DNA from: Elusimicrobiota bacterium
Lineage (GTDB): Bacteria; Elusimicrobiota; Elusimicrobia; Elusimicrobiales; UBA9959
DNA: 64,000 nucleotides
Direction: 5' to 3'
NCBI GenBank assembly: GCA_003482905.1
Contig: DMXM01000034.1
Span: forward strand, 171,150-235,149
The position numbers were made by a program, and so were the translations under genes. The stretch's first letter is position 1, and each line of letters opens with the position of its first letter. Shown in pieces: positions 29,149 through 38,068 of the stretch. Under the pieces are notes generated by a model. The model was not told the DNA's origin, searched no databases, and was given only the letters and a program-made list of their open reading frames with translations.

Positions 29149-29661
29149 TTACACGGCCCCCTTGAAGTACCAGTCGAACAGCCAGGAGGCTTTAAGCCCC
29201 TTGACGATTTTTGAATTCATCATGCGGTCGCGGAACTTTGCGTTATAGAAAACCCCGAAGCGTTTGCCCGCCAGATACACCGGGGCGACCAGCACGGCGC
29301 CGAGCGCGAGGCCGCCCGGCACCACGGTGTTATTGAAGCCGGTCCAGGGCAGTAAGGGGGTATTATAAAGTTTCGTCCACACCGGGCGCAGTGTCTCGCT
29401 TGTGAGCAGGGCGTAGCCGATAGGGTCGCTGATCTTGTCTATGAGCGGGTTAGCCAGGCTCACCGCCAGAACGGAGAGCAGGGCCATCGGGATGTTGACG
29501 CGCGCGGCCATCAAAAGCACTATCAGCAATTGGGCGGTCAGCGTGGCTTTGGGCATCAGTCCTATAAGAAAACCTAGGGCTATGCCGGCGCCTATCTGGC
29601 GCGGGTCGGTATCACTGGTAAGTCCCTGGATGAATTGGCGTAAAAGTCCTATTGGGTTCAT
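29149..29661 (-). CDS. TIGR03546-family (DUF2062-like) membrane protein
   Basis: The 170-residue protein has hydrophobic segments around 25-55, 58-85 and 105-130 and the DUF2062-like start IGAGIALGFLIGLMPKATLTAQLLIVLLMAARVNIPMAL. It matches TIGR03546, the constant neighbour of TIGR03545. The two genes are one base apart, so the proteins are probably made together and may form a membrane complex. There is no known activity. Confidence 0.82.
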   Translation of the reverse strand: MNPIGLLRQFIQGLTSDTDPRQIGAGIALGFLIGLMPKATLTAQLLIVLLMAARVNIPMALLSVLAVSLANPLIDKISDPIGYALLTSETLRPVWTKLYNTPLLPWTGFNNTVVPGGLALGAVLVAPVYLAGKRFGVFYNAKFRDRMMNSKIVKGLKASWLFDWYFKGAV

Positions 29662-29736
29662 AGGATTAATATATTAAAACTGTGACGGGCACGGCAAGGT
29701 GCTTTAACCAGGAGAATAAAAAAAGTTGCTGTTTTG

Positions 29737-29742
29737 TATAAT
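29737..29742 (+). promoter_or_regulatory. -10 hexamer six bases before the mntP start
   Basis: A perfect TATAAT ends 6 bases before ATG 29749, so transcription should begin at or within a base or two of the start codon (leaderless). No manganese riboswitch fits in the 87 bases between mntP and the divergent gene. Confidence 0.55.
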
Positions 29743-29748
29743 TTGCGT

Positions 29749-30324
29749 ATGCCGCTTCTTGAAATACTTTTTATCGCGCTGGGGCTCTCCCTGGACGCTT
29801 TCGCCGTTTCGGTGGCCAGCGGCGCCACCATGAAGCGCCTCCATTTTCCCAACGCGCTTAAGATGGGTGTATTTTTTGGCGGCTTTCAGGCGTTCATGCC
29901 GGTTCTGGGCTGGGCCGCCGGGCTCGGCATGAAGGATTTCCTGGCCGGCTGGGATCACTGGCTGGCTTTCGGGCTGTTGTCGGCGATCGGCGGAAAAATG
30001 ATCTACGAGTCGTTCAAGATAACGGAAGAAGGGGAATGCGGCGGCGCCAGGGCCTGCCCTTTCGATACCGGCACGCTTACCGTGCTGGCCCTCGCCACCA
30101 GCATAGACGCCCTGGCCGTGGGGCTGACTTTCTCCCTGCTGCGGGTCTCCGTGATCGCGCCGGCCCTGATCATCGGTCTGGTCACTTTTCTTATGTCCTT
30201 GGCCGGGGTAAAAATAGGCTCCGCCGGCGGCCATTTCTTCGAGAATAAAATGGAAGCCGCCGGCGGGATGATGCTTATCGGGATAGGCCTGAAGATCCTG
30301 CTTGGGCACCTGGGCCTGTTTTAG
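29749..30324 (+). CDS. mntP: Manganese efflux pump MntP
   Basis: The 191-residue protein has six hydrophobic segments and two internal repeats with the family motif LSLDAFAVSVASG near the N-terminus and ATSIDALAVGLTFS in the second half; their aspartates line the Mn2+ path. MntP exports excess Mn2+ across the inner membrane. ATG 29749 is preferred over a TTG at 29734, because the protein then begins MPLLEILFIALGLSLDA as in relatives and because TATAAT at 29737-29742 overlaps the longer reading. The gene converges with the GAF gene, with only two bases between. Confidence 0.93.
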   Translation: MPLLEILFIALGLSLDAFAVSVASGATMKRLHFPNALKMGVFFGGFQAFMPVLGWAAGLGMKDFLAGWDHWLAFGLLSAIGGKMIYESFKITEEGECGGARACPFDTGTLTVLALATSIDALAVGLTFSLLRVSVIAPALIIGLVTFLMSLAGVKIGSAGGHFFENKMEAAGGMMLIGIGLKILLGHLGLF

Positions 30325-30326
30325 CG

Positions 30327-31016
30327 CTATATCTCTTTTTCCCTGAACCACTTCTCCTTCCCGTAGAGCTTCTGTATGCAGTCTTCGCAAAGGCCGTGCG
30401 TAAAGCGCGCGTTGGAGCGCTCCTCCAGGTAAACCTCCACCTTCTGCCAGAAGCCCTTGTCGTCGCGGATCTTCTTGCAGTTGGCGCAGATAGGGATCAG
30501 CCCCTGAAGCGTGCGGACTTCCTTCAGGGTTTCCTCCAATTGTGAATTCTTGGCTATTATGGAGAGGTGACCTGTCACTATTTCGCTGAATTCCTCCATA
30601 AGCCGGAGAATAGGCCCCGTGAACACGTTCGGTTTGCGGTCAAAGAGGCAGATGCTGCCGAAGATGTCTCCGTCAGGCCTGAATATAGGTACGCCGGCGT
30701 AGGAGATAAACCCGGCCTTGGCGGCGCTGCTTTCCCTCCAGTAGTCGCTTTTTGTGGCGTCCGGGATTATCAGTTTCTCGCGGGTCTGGATGACCGCGGA
30801 GCAGTACATGCGCGCCCCGGCCTTAATCTCTATTCTGTCATCCTGGGCAAAAGGCGCCCCCGGCTCGTGGCTGGCGCCGATAATATGCAGGAAGTTGCCT
30901 TCAGCTACATTAATGGTCGCGGCCGGCACTCCGGCCACCTCGGCCAGGAGGTCGGCGATGTTGCGCCACTTGAGGACGGCTATGCCGGGGATGTTGAGTT
31001 TCTGTTCGTCAGACAT
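30327..31016 (-). CDS. GAF-domain protein with cysteine-rich C-terminal module
   Basis: The 229-residue protein has a GAF domain (about 20-165), with the family pattern CSAVIQTREKLIIPDATKSDYW and AGVPIFRPDGDIFGSICLFD, then a short coiled coil and a module with CANCKKIRDDKGFWQKVEVY and THGLCEDC. This Cys4 module is often fused to receiver or kinase domains in environmental bacteria and may bind a metal. The gene ends the sensory operon, 9 bases after the response regulator, so it may sense a small ligand that tunes the same pathway. No enzymatic domain is present. Confidence 0.85.
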   Translation of the reverse strand: MSDEQKLNIPGIAVLKWRNIADLLAEVAGVPAATINVAEGNFLHIIGASHEPGAPFAQDDRIEIKAGARMYCSAVIQTREKLIIPDATKSDYWRESSAAKAGFISYAGVPIFRPDGDIFGSICLFDRKPNVFTGPILRLMEEFSEIVTGHLSIIAKNSQLEETLKEVRTLQGLIPICANCKKIRDDKGFWQKVEVYLEERSNARFTHGLCEDCIQKLYGKEKWFREKEI

Positions 31017-31025
31017 CTGTTCTTC

Positions 31026-31469
31026 CTAGACCGGGAGCTTCGAAACGGTTACCCAGTAGTCTTCGAACCGCCTGGCCAGATCGAGGAATTCTTCCAGCGA
31101 AGCCGGTTTGGTTATGTATGAGGCGGCTCCGTTCTGATAGCTGCGTACTATATCCTCCTGCCTGGAGGAGGTTGTCAGCATTATCACCGGTATCCCCCTC
31201 ATGTCCGGAGCGGCTTTGATGCGCTTGAGCACGTCCATGCCGTCCATCAGCGGGAGCGTGATATCAAGCAGGATCAGCGCCGGCCGCAGTGGCTTCTTGC
31301 CGGTATGCCGGCCGGAGGCGGCCAGCATATCCAGGGCCTCCTGGCCGTCGCGGGCCACGTGCACCTCGGTTATCACCTTGAACTCCCGGAAGGCTCGCTG
31401 CGCTATGAGCACGTCGTCCTCGTTGTCCTCTACGAGCAGAACGCTCAGGCTCTCCTGTTCTTTTTTCAT
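31026..31469 (-). CDS. Single-domain response regulator
   Basis: This 147-residue protein is a lone receiver domain with the acidic pair E14/D15 (LLVEDNEDD), phospho-acceptor D69 (LILLDITLP), the T of MLTTSS and the K of ITKPAS. The long insert before the D69 strand (SGRHTGKKPLRP) is typical of the Rcp1-like receivers that pair with PAS/GAF kinases. It has no output domain and so must act by protein contact or in a phosphorelay. It lies 18 bases downstream of its likely kinase. Confidence 0.93.
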   Translation of the reverse strand: MKKEQESLSVLLVEDNEDDVLIAQRAFREFKVITEVHVARDGQEALDMLAASGRHTGKKPLRPALILLDITLPLMDGMDVLKRIKAAPDMRGIPVIMLTTSSRQEDIVRSYQNGAASYITKPASLEEFLDLARRFEDYWVTVSKLPV

Positions 31470-31487
31470 GCCGTTTCTCCTTGAATG

Positions 31488-33335
31488 TCAGGGCTTGTTC
31501 CGCAGGTCGGCCGGGATTATAAAATAGAATGCCGAGCCTTCGTCCTCTTTCGACTCCACCCAGATCTTGCCGGTGTGTTCCTCTATGATCTTCTTCACTA
31601 TGGCAAGTCCCGCTCCGGTACCGCCGCCGAACTCAAAGCGCGAATGCAGCCGCTTGAACATCTTGAAAACGTCCTCGTAGTACTGGCTGGGAATGCCTAT
31701 CCCGTTATCCCTGACGGAGAACTTCCAGTAGTAGTCGCCGAACTTCTCTGCCGCTATCTGCACCCTGGGGGCCGCGTTCTTATTGTACTTTATGGCGTTG
31801 GTTATCAGGTTATGGAAAACCTGCCGGAGCTTGACCGGGTCGCAGAAAAGCACGGGCAGCCCTTCGGCCACGTTCACTTCCGTCCTGGTCTCGTCTATAA
31901 GGACGGCCAGCGCCGCCACGGCTTCGGCGGCCAGCTGCGCGGTGGAGGCGTCTTCGTAGGGGTTCCTTACCCGGGCCACGCGCGCGTAGCTCAAGAGGTC
32001 GTCTATCAGGCGGCGCATGCGCCCGGAGGCCTTGACGATGCGGCCAAGGTAATCGGCGGCCTGGGGATCGAGCTTCCTTCCGTAGTCTGAAAGCAGTATA
32101 TTAGAGAACATCTCTATGCCGCGCAGCGGCTCCTTGAGGTCGTGCGAGACCGTGTGGGCGAAGGAGTCCAGCTCGCTGTTAACGGTCTCCACTTCTTTCA
32201 GATATTGGGTCAGGCGGGCTTCCGACCGCTTATGCTGCGTGGTGTCTTTGAGGATTATTACAGCCTCCCTGCGGCCGGGGCTGTTAGTAAAGGCGGCGGA
32301 AAGCATAACCGGGACGCGTCTCCCGTCCTTTGCCAGGAACAGCAGATCCATTTCCCTGGTATGGCCGGTCCAGGAAAGCAGGCTGAAGGGGGCGATACCG
32401 CCGTCGGCCTGGGGCTCGAGCAGGTTCTTGATGCTCAAAGAGCCCGGCGGCATGAAGTCGTAGCCGGAAAATTCCGACGCCGCCATGTTGGCCTTCAGGA
32501 CGTTGCCTTCCTCGTCTGTTATTATGAGCGGGTCGGGCATGCTCTCGAGTATCGAATCCAGATACTGCTTTGACACGGTGGTTTCCGAAAGTCCCTTGGC
32601 GAGTTTGTTGAAGCTGGCGGCGATATCTCCCAACTCGTCGCTGGTCACCACCTGCACCTCGATATTATATTTCCCGTCGCGCACCTTGAGCATGCCTTCA
32701 CGCAGATGGTTCAATTGCCCCATTATCAGGCGCACGAAAATGGCCGATAGCGTGAGGGCCGTCGCGGAGATCAGCACGGCGATGATGATAAGCCTGAAGA
32801 TCAGGTCCCTTTCCGCCCTCAGCGCCTGGGTTAGCGGCAGGCCGGCCTGGATGAAGCCCGCCGTGCCGGTCCCGGCGCCCCGGCCGTTGAAAAGCATATC
32901 CTCGCCGGAAGTCTCTTCACCGCCGCGCAGAGGCAGCAGCACTTCCACCGCCTGCTCGCTCTCATAAGTCGTGCGCCGGAAGATCGGCAAGCCGGTCTGG
33001 GCCGCCTTCTTCATCAGGGGGCTTTGCAGCGTCATGCCCGTAAGGGCCACATTCGTGTGGGCCAGGATGGTCCCGTCCGTGGCCACCAGGGAGGCGTAGA
33101 GCGCCCCCGTTTTCTGTCTGAAGACCTGCAGGGCTTTTATGGTTTCAATTTCCTCACCGGATCTCATGGCTTTGCGCAGGGCGGGGCCCATGTCGGACGC
33201 CGCGGCCAGGGCCGCTCCGGTTATCTGCGTGCTGATCGCCTGGGTGACGGCGCTCCTGGAGAAATGTATATTCGCCCAGAGTGAGACGCCCACCAGCGTG
33301 AGTATGAAGGCGAAGATCTTGATGCGCAGTTTCAT
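31488..33335 (-). CDS. Membrane sensor histidine kinase (sensor-HAMP-PAS-HisKA-HATPase)
   Basis: The 615-residue kinase has two membrane spans (about 5-23 and 179-203) flanking a periplasmic sensor domain of about 155 residues. HAMP (200-252), PAS (258-370), HisKA with H398 in HTVSHDLKEPLRG, and HATPase_c ending in GGTGAGLAIVKKI follow. This cytoplasmic part resembles bacteriophytochrome-type kinases. The start overlaps the upstream binding-protein gene by four bases, so the periplasmic binding protein is a good candidate for the ligand carrier it reads. The response regulator gene follows. Confidence 0.93.
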   Translation of the reverse strand: MKLRIKIFAFILTLVGVSLWANIHFSRSAVTQAISTQITGAALAAASDMGPALRKAMRSGEEIETIKALQVFRQKTGALYASLVATDGTILAHTNVALTGMTLQSPLMKKAAQTGLPIFRRTTYESEQAVEVLLPLRGGEETSGEDMLFNGRGAGTGTAGFIQAGLPLTQALRAERDLIFRLIIIAVLISATALTLSAIFVRLIMGQLNHLREGMLKVRDGKYNIEVQVVTSDELGDIAASFNKLAKGLSETTVSKQYLDSILESMPDPLIITDEEGNVLKANMAASEFSGYDFMPPGSLSIKNLLEPQADGGIAPFSLLSWTGHTREMDLLFLAKDGRRVPVMLSAAFTNSPGRREAVIILKDTTQHKRSEARLTQYLKEVETVNSELDSFAHTVSHDLKEPLRGIEMFSNILLSDYGRKLDPQAADYLGRIVKASGRMRRLIDDLLSYARVARVRNPYEDASTAQLAAEAVAALAVLIDETRTEVNVAEGLPVLFCDPVKLRQVFHNLITNAIKYNKNAAPRVQIAAEKFGDYYWKFSVRDNGIGIPSQYYEDVFKMFKRLHSRFEFGGGTGAGLAIVKKIIEEHTGKIWVESKEDEGSAFYFIIPADLRNKP

Positions 33336-34255
33336 GGGAGAAGGTTTCCCGCCCTGAGCAGGGCTTCCGGCTGAAATTCAAGGCGGAACTTCTTTGCCGC
33401 GGCGGCGCTGAGCGTCAGTTCCACCTTGCCCGGGAAAATGACCGGCGCCGGCGTCCCCCCCGCCTCCAGGTCTTTTACGGCCGCTGCCGCTGCGGCGCCC
33501 ATGTCCGCGAAGCTCACCCCGACGGCCGCTGCGGCGCCTTCCCTTGTTAGCCCCTTGGTGGGAGCGTAGAACGGGATGGCGTTCGCCCATGAAAAATCGC
33601 GCAATATAGTAAGGCTCTCGTTGGTGATCAGGAAAGGATCGGGCGGCAGCCAGAAAGCGTCCATTTCTCCCATCCCGCGGCGCAGCAACCCGGGTAGCTG
33701 CGCGATGCCGTCCGCCTTTACGGGCGTGACCGTTATATCAAATTCCTCCCCCAGCGTTTTCGCCGATTCCACATAGGGGGCGAAATCCTGCATCATCCAG
33801 AAGACCCTGAGCCTCTTCAGCGACGGTTGCAGCTCTTTCAGCTTTGCGAGGATAAGTCCGAAACCGGGCAGCACGCTTATCCTTACGGTCCTGCCTTCCC
33901 GGCCCTGTGGATCCAGTACTACGCCGGGGGTCATACAGTAAACCACGTTTACCCAGGCCGGATAACTCTGGCTGGCGGCCCTGGTGCCGAAGGCCACCAC
34001 CGTTCTTGTCCCCGGCGGCACGCCCGGTTTACCTTTTGAGGCGTCATAGTGCCTGACTTCGGCGCCGTGAGCCGCCTGAAAAGCGGTAAAAGCTTCCATA
34101 TACGCGCTGCCGCCGGAGGAAAGTACCGCTATGGTTTCGCCGCCGGCGCTCGCGCCGGAAGCCGCGCAAAGCAGGCTGGCGAGCACCCAGAGGGCTTTTA
34201 AGCTTAAACGCGGTCTCTGGCGCGTTTGCCGTGGTGGGCAGGTCAGAAGGGGCAT
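33332..34255 (-). CDS. Periplasmic substrate-binding protein (ABC_sub_bind, PF04392-like)
   Basis: The 307-residue protein has a signal peptide (LKALWVLASLLCAASGASA) and a two-lobed type I binding-protein fold of the PF04392 group: TIAVLSSGGSAYMEAF, VVAFGTRAA, VYCMTPGVVLDP, DAFWLPPDPFLI and VGVSFADMGAAAAA. No ABC permease or ATPase gene is near. It overlaps the TonB receptor gene by 13 bases and the histidine kinase gene by four. That setting suggests it delivers a ligand, possibly one imported by the receptor, to the kinase sensor domain. The ligand is unknown. Confidence 0.85.
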   Translation of the reverse strand: MPLLTCPPRQTRQRPRLSLKALWVLASLLCAASGASAGGETIAVLSSGGSAYMEAFTAFQAAHGAEVRHYDASKGKPGVPPGTRTVVAFGTRAASQSYPAWVNVVYCMTPGVVLDPQGREGRTVRISVLPGFGLILAKLKELQPSLKRLRVFWMMQDFAPYVESAKTLGEEFDITVTPVKADGIAQLPGLLRRGMGEMDAFWLPPDPFLITNESLTILRDFSWANAIPFYAPTKGLTREGAAAAVGVSFADMGAAAAAAVKDLEAGGTPAPVIFPGKVELTLSAAAAKKFRLEFQPEALLRAGNLLP

Positions 34256-36270
34256 GAAAGTTCCAGCGCGTACGTAGGGCCCGGGACCGGGCAGTCCAAT
34301 TGTTGTTCATGGACTTTCCCGCCCAGATTCCAGCCCGAAAGCGCCAGCGTGGACTCTTTGAAAATATTAAGGCGCAGTTTCGCCTCGGTCAACATGTATG
34401 CCTTCACGTTCCTGATCCCGATTCCGGGAACGGCCTCCAGGGTTCTGTCGGTCGTTCTCCCCACGTAGTGGGTGCCCAGGCTTAAAGTCGCCTTTTTCCC
34501 GTATTTTGCCGTTAATCCCAGGTTGAACTTATGACGGGCGTCATAGTCCAGGGCGACATTGTCGCTGTCCCTGGCTTCCAGATAAGAATAGTTGAAATAT
34601 CCGCCCAGGAAATGAGTGATATTGCTTTTGGCGTAGAATTCAAGCCCCTGGATCTCAGCGTTCCTTCCGGTCTGCTGCGGGTGGAATTTCCCGGATATGC
34701 CGTACGCGAGGTAGGCGGGGTCGGCGACGGCGGGGTCGAAGTTCTCCCAGATGATGTTCGTAACTCTCATCTTAAAAAGGTCCAGCCCGAGGCTGATATG
34801 GGCCGTGGGGTCGTAGCCCAGGGAGGCTTCGTACGTGCTGGCCCGTTCCGGAGCCATATTGGGGGTCCCCATGCCGCTTGGCTGGTCTATGAATCTCTGC
34901 CAGTTCGCGGGTTCCTTGAAGGCTTTCCCGTAAGTGGTCTTGATCCTTGCTTTCTTATCCAGGAACTTGTAGATGAAAGTGATCCTGGGGCTCCATTCCG
35001 TATCCACGTTGTCGTAGGCCGCATGCGTCCGGTAGGGATGCGAATCCAGCCGGACCCCCGTGGTCGCGATAAGATCCTCGTCGAAAAACCGGTGTTCGTT
35101 CTGAAGGTAAACGCCCCAGTTGTCCCTTCTCAGTTCGCGGTAGCTGACCCCGTTATAGTTCGCGTAAAAATCGTTGCCGTCGTACGATTCCGACCGCAGC
35201 TGCACTCCGGAGACCAGGGTGTTGTCGGTCAGCCCGCTGTATTCCGTCTGGAAGTCCATGTGCCAGCGGTGCGAATCAATGTCATATTCCAGTCCGGGAA
35301 CGTCGGCGAAATCGTAGAAATGCTCCGTATACCTGTGCAGGCTGGCTATCCCCGTTACGGACAGAACTTCGCTGACCGCCGTCTTGTAGGTGATATCCCC
35401 CCATTGCTCTCCCCGCCGCCAGGTGTAAAGATCGTAAGGCGCGAAATAGGCGCCGGAGTAGTCCTGGCGGACATCCTTGTATCCCCCGGAGAAAACAAAG
35501 TCCTTATATTCGTACTTGGTCCTTATAAAACTCCAGTCCCTGCCGCTGTGCGCCGGCTGTCCCGGGGAGAGTTTCTTCGTTACCAGGCCCGAACCGTCCG
35601 TCCTGTTGGTGTTGGCGTTTATCAGAAAACCGGAATTCGCGTACTTCTTTCCGTAGGTCGCCGAATACTTCTGCGTATTAAAGGATCCGTAGGAGAAGTT
35701 ATACTCCCCCCGTTCGGGCAGGTCTTCCGGGGCTTTGGTTATTATCTGGATCACTCCCAAAAGGGCGGTCGTGCCGTACAATGTCGAACCCGGCCCTACC
35801 ATTACCTCTATCCGCTTGATCATATCCATGGGAAAGGTGGCGTCTATCCATACGCCGCAGTCCCTGACGTCGTTTAAGGGCACGCCGTCCACTATCCACA
35901 GGATCCTCTCGTTAATTACCGTCGCGCCCAGCATGCCGCGGATCGCCACGTTGGAAAATTCCGACAACCAGGTCTTGACCTCTATTCCCGGTACCATGCG
36001 CAGAACGTCCGCGATATTGTTCGCCCCCGAATTCCTGATATCCTCTTGCGTGATAACATGAATGGTGGAAGGGGCGTCGCTGATGGTTTGCTGGCGCTTC
36101 GAGGGGGTGACCACCTCCGTTCCAAGTCCCCACAACATCTCCTCGGCTTCCGCCAACCCGTGAGCCGCCGCGCGGGGAACCGTGCCCAGCGAGCTGAAAA
36201 AAGAAAGGGCCGCCGCGTAAAACAATATTTTACGTTTTGCCGCCGCCAAGGCCGGAATGTTTTTTTTCAT
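34243..36270 (-). CDS. TonB-dependent outer-membrane receptor
   Basis: The 675-residue protein has a signal peptide (about 1-37), a plug domain (TPSKRQQTISDAPSTIHVITQEDI, then ADVLRMVPGIEV and the RIEVMVGPGSTLYG motif), and a 22-strand barrel region ending with the C-terminal phenylalanine (YALELSCPF). It imports a scarce ligand across the outer membrane using TonB energy. It is the first gene of a five-gene operon with a binding protein and a two-component system, so the ligand is probably also the signal. No TonB/ExbBD genes are in the window. Confidence 0.92.
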   Translation of the reverse strand: MKKNIPALAAAKRKILFYAAALSFFSSLGTVPRAAAHGLAEAEEMLWGLGTEVVTPSKRQQTISDAPSTIHVITQEDIRNSGANNIADVLRMVPGIEVKTWLSEFSNVAIRGMLGATVINERILWIVDGVPLNDVRDCGVWIDATFPMDMIKRIEVMVGPGSTLYGTTALLGVIQIITKAPEDLPERGEYNFSYGSFNTQKYSATYGKKYANSGFLINANTNRTDGSGLVTKKLSPGQPAHSGRDWSFIRTKYEYKDFVFSGGYKDVRQDYSGAYFAPYDLYTWRRGEQWGDITYKTAVSEVLSVTGIASLHRYTEHFYDFADVPGLEYDIDSHRWHMDFQTEYSGLTDNTLVSGVQLRSESYDGNDFYANYNGVSYRELRRDNWGVYLQNEHRFFDEDLIATTGVRLDSHPYRTHAAYDNVDTEWSPRITFIYKFLDKKARIKTTYGKAFKEPANWQRFIDQPSGMGTPNMAPERASTYEASLGYDPTAHISLGLDLFKMRVTNIIWENFDPAVADPAYLAYGISGKFHPQQTGRNAEIQGLEFYAKSNITHFLGGYFNYSYLEARDSDNVALDYDARHKFNLGLTAKYGKKATLSLGTHYVGRTTDRTLEAVPGIGIRNVKAYMLTEAKLRLNIFKESTLALSGWNLGGKVHEQQLDCPVPGPTYALELSCPF

Positions 36271-36353
36271 CTGGATCCCCCTGCTCTTCCCGGTGTTTCC
36301 CGCGCCGCGGGACCGCTGCCGGGATACGTCCGGAAAACGCCTGCGCGCCGCCT

Positions 36354-36554
36354 TTAATGCGGCGCCAAAGGCCTGCGCGGAACTATAAAGACGGCCGCCG
36401 TATAGGCTATAACGCCCGGGATCACCGCGGTAGCCAGCAGCAGGAAAACGAATCCCAGGCGCAGCAATACCGGGTCCACGTCGAAGTACTCGCCCAATCC
36501 TCCGAGTATTCCGGCTAAAACCTTGTTGTCATCGCTGCGGTAAAGGCGCTTCAT
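36354..36554 (-). CDS. PspC-domain membrane protein
   Basis: The 66-residue protein is a PspC domain: KRLYRSDDNKVLAGILGGLGEYFDVDPVLLRL followed by one or two hydrophobic segments (FVFLLLATAVIPGVIAYTAAVFIV). Such proteins are linked to envelope stress. TAGAAT ends six bases before the ATG, suggesting a leaderless message. It lies 83 bases upstream of the TonB receptor gene, and whether it shares that transcript is unclear. Confidence 0.88.
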   Translation of the reverse strand: MKRLYRSDDNKVLAGILGGLGEYFDVDPVLLRLGFVFLLLATAVIPGVIAYTAAVFIVPRRPLAPH

Positions 36555-36560
36555 GCGGAT

Positions 36561-36566
36561 ATTCTA
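36561..36566 (-). promoter_or_regulatory. -10-like TAGAAT six bases before the PspC gene
   Basis: On the minus strand TAGAAT is followed by ATCCGC and then the ATG. A second candidate, GATAAT, lies at 36576-36571. The near one would give a leaderless transcript. Confidence 0.4.
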
Positions 36567-36627
36567 ATATATTATCGCCCGTTAGTGCTGCCTTTTTACG
36601 GCTTTAAAGCGGCTCGTAAAATTGTAA

Positions 36628-36633
36628 TATACT
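36628..36633 (+). promoter_or_regulatory. -10-like TATACT four bases before the glpA-type gene
   Basis: TATACT is separated by only AGCG from ATG 36638, and no ribosome-binding site is present. Transcription would begin at or just inside the start codon, so a leaderless message is possible but the spacing is tight. Confidence 0.4.
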
Positions 36634-36637
36634 AGCG

Positions 36638-38068
36638 ATGGTTTCAGACGTCATAATTATAGGCGCGGGCATCAGCGGAGCCGCCATTGCCAGGGAGCTC
36701 TCCCGTTACAAGCTGAAAGTCCTGCTCCTGGAGAAAGAGGCGGAGCCGGCCTTCGGCGTGTCCAAATCCAACAGCGGCATCATCCATGCCGGCACCCAGA
36801 ATCCCCCCTCGTCGCTGAAAGGCTGGCTTTGCGTGGAGGGCAACCGCCTTATATGTACGCAGATAGCCTCCGACCTCGGGCTCGACTTCGTGCAGTGCGG
36901 CCAGCTTATAGTGGTCTTCGACCTTGCCGACCTTCCGGAGCTTGAAAAAATTAAAAAAGAAGGCGAAGAACTGGGAGTGAAAGGCCTTGAAATAGTGGAC
37001 CGGGCCTGGCTGGACAAGAACGAACCAAACCTGGGCCCGGAGGTTAAGGCCGCGCTCTACGTGCCTTCCGCCGGCATCATAAGCCCCTACCGCTTCGTTT
37101 ACGCGCTGGTCGAGAACGCGGTAAAGAACGGCGTACGCCTCTTGACCTCGCGCAGGGTAACCGCCATCCGCCGCAAAGAGACCAATGGTTTTGAGGTGGT
37201 GGCCGGGGGCGAAGTCTTCCGCGCCAGGTTCATAGTCAACGCCGCGGGCCTTTTCGCCGACGAGATCTCGGCCCTGGCCGGCGCTCCCACGTTCAAAATA
37301 GTCCCGCGCAAGGGCGAGGAATATCTGCTGGATAAAAAGCGCGAACATATCGCGAACCATATTATTTTCCCCCTTCCGTCCAAAACCTCCAAAGGCGTCC
37401 TTATAATAAAGACTTCGGACGGGAATCCCATGATAGGCCCGACCGCGCATGACACTTTGGATAAGACCGACCTGTCCACCACAGACGAGGGGCTCGCCGA
37501 GGTGTTGGCCGGCGCGCGCCGCATGATCCCGTCCATTTCCGCCGGCGACATTATCGCCTATTTCTCCGGTCTGCGCCCCGTGGCCGGCAAGGACTTCATT
37601 ATACGCCATGAGGCCGCGGCCCCCGGTCTGGTCAACGTGGCCGGCATCCAGTCGCCCGGCCTGACCTCCGCGCCCGCCATAGCCGTGATGGTCGCGGATA
37701 TCCTCAAAGCGCATGGCCTGAAGCTGGACCTTAAGGAAGAATTCCACCGCCTCCGGCCGCGCCCCGTCCACCTTTTTCAGGTCTCTCCCGAAGAGACGCG
37801 CCAGTTGATAGCGAAGAACCCAGCCTACGGGGATATCGTCTGCCGCTGCGAGCTGGTCTCGGCGGCCGAGATAAGGGACGCTATCAAGCACGGCGCCCGC
37901 ACCCTCGACGGGGTCAAGTTCCGCACGCGCGCCCAGTCCGGCCGCTGCCACGGCGGCTTCTGCACCACGCGCATAATGAAGATAATGCGGGAAGAACTGG
38001 GATTTCCAGTTACCGCCATAACAAAACGGGGTCCAGGCTCCGAGCTCATAAAGGATGAACGTCAATGA
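36638..38068 (+). CDS. glpA: Glycerol-3-phosphate dehydrogenase-type FAD oxidoreductase with [2Fe-2S] domain
   Basis: The 476-residue flavoprotein has an N-terminal FAD motif (IIIGAGISGAAIARELSRY), a DAO fold with SNSGIIHAGTQ and a second signature YFSGLRPVAGKDFII. A C-terminal BFD-like [2Fe-2S] domain (about 400-445) has CRCE and the later CHGGFC. This layout matches the GlpA-type enzymes of Clostridia and Thermotoga, which oxidise glycerol 3-phosphate to dihydroxyacetone phosphate, with two small partners encoded next. Those two partners follow here. The related L-2-hydroxyglutarate oxidase is an alternative substrate class. Confidence 0.82.
   Translation: MVSDVIIIGAGISGAAIARELSRYKLKVLLLEKEAEPAFGVSKSNSGIIHAGTQNPPSSLKGWLCVEGNRLICTQIASDLGLDFVQCGQLIVVFDLADLPELEKIKKEGEELGVKGLEIVDRAWLDKNEPNLGPEVKAALYVPSAGIISPYRFVYALVENAVKNGVRLLTSRRVTAIRRKETNGFEVVAGGEVFRARFIVNAAGLFADEISALAGAPTFKIVPRKGEEYLLDKKREHIANHIIFPLPSKTSKGVLIIKTSDGNPMIGPTAHDTLDKTDLSTTDEGLAEVLAGARRMIPSISAGDIIAYFSGLRPVAGKDFIIRHEAAAPGLVNVAGIQSPGLTSAPAIAVMVADILKAHGLKLDLKEEFHRLRPRPVHLFQVSPEETRQLIAKNPAYGDIVCRCELVSAAEIRDAIKHGARTLDGVKFRTRAQSGRCHGGFCTTRIMKIMREELGFPVTAITKRGPGSELIKDERQ

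Noticed and set aside
29662..29748. Manganese (yybP-ykoY) riboswitch upstream of mntP
   Set aside because: The gap is only 87 bases and the -10 hexamer sits directly at the start codon, leaving no room for a leader.
36644..38065. A 473-codon open frame on the minus strand antisense to the glpA-type gene
   Set aside because: It mirrors a clear flavoprotein gene, has no ribosome-binding site or family motifs, and reflects GC-rich codon third positions.
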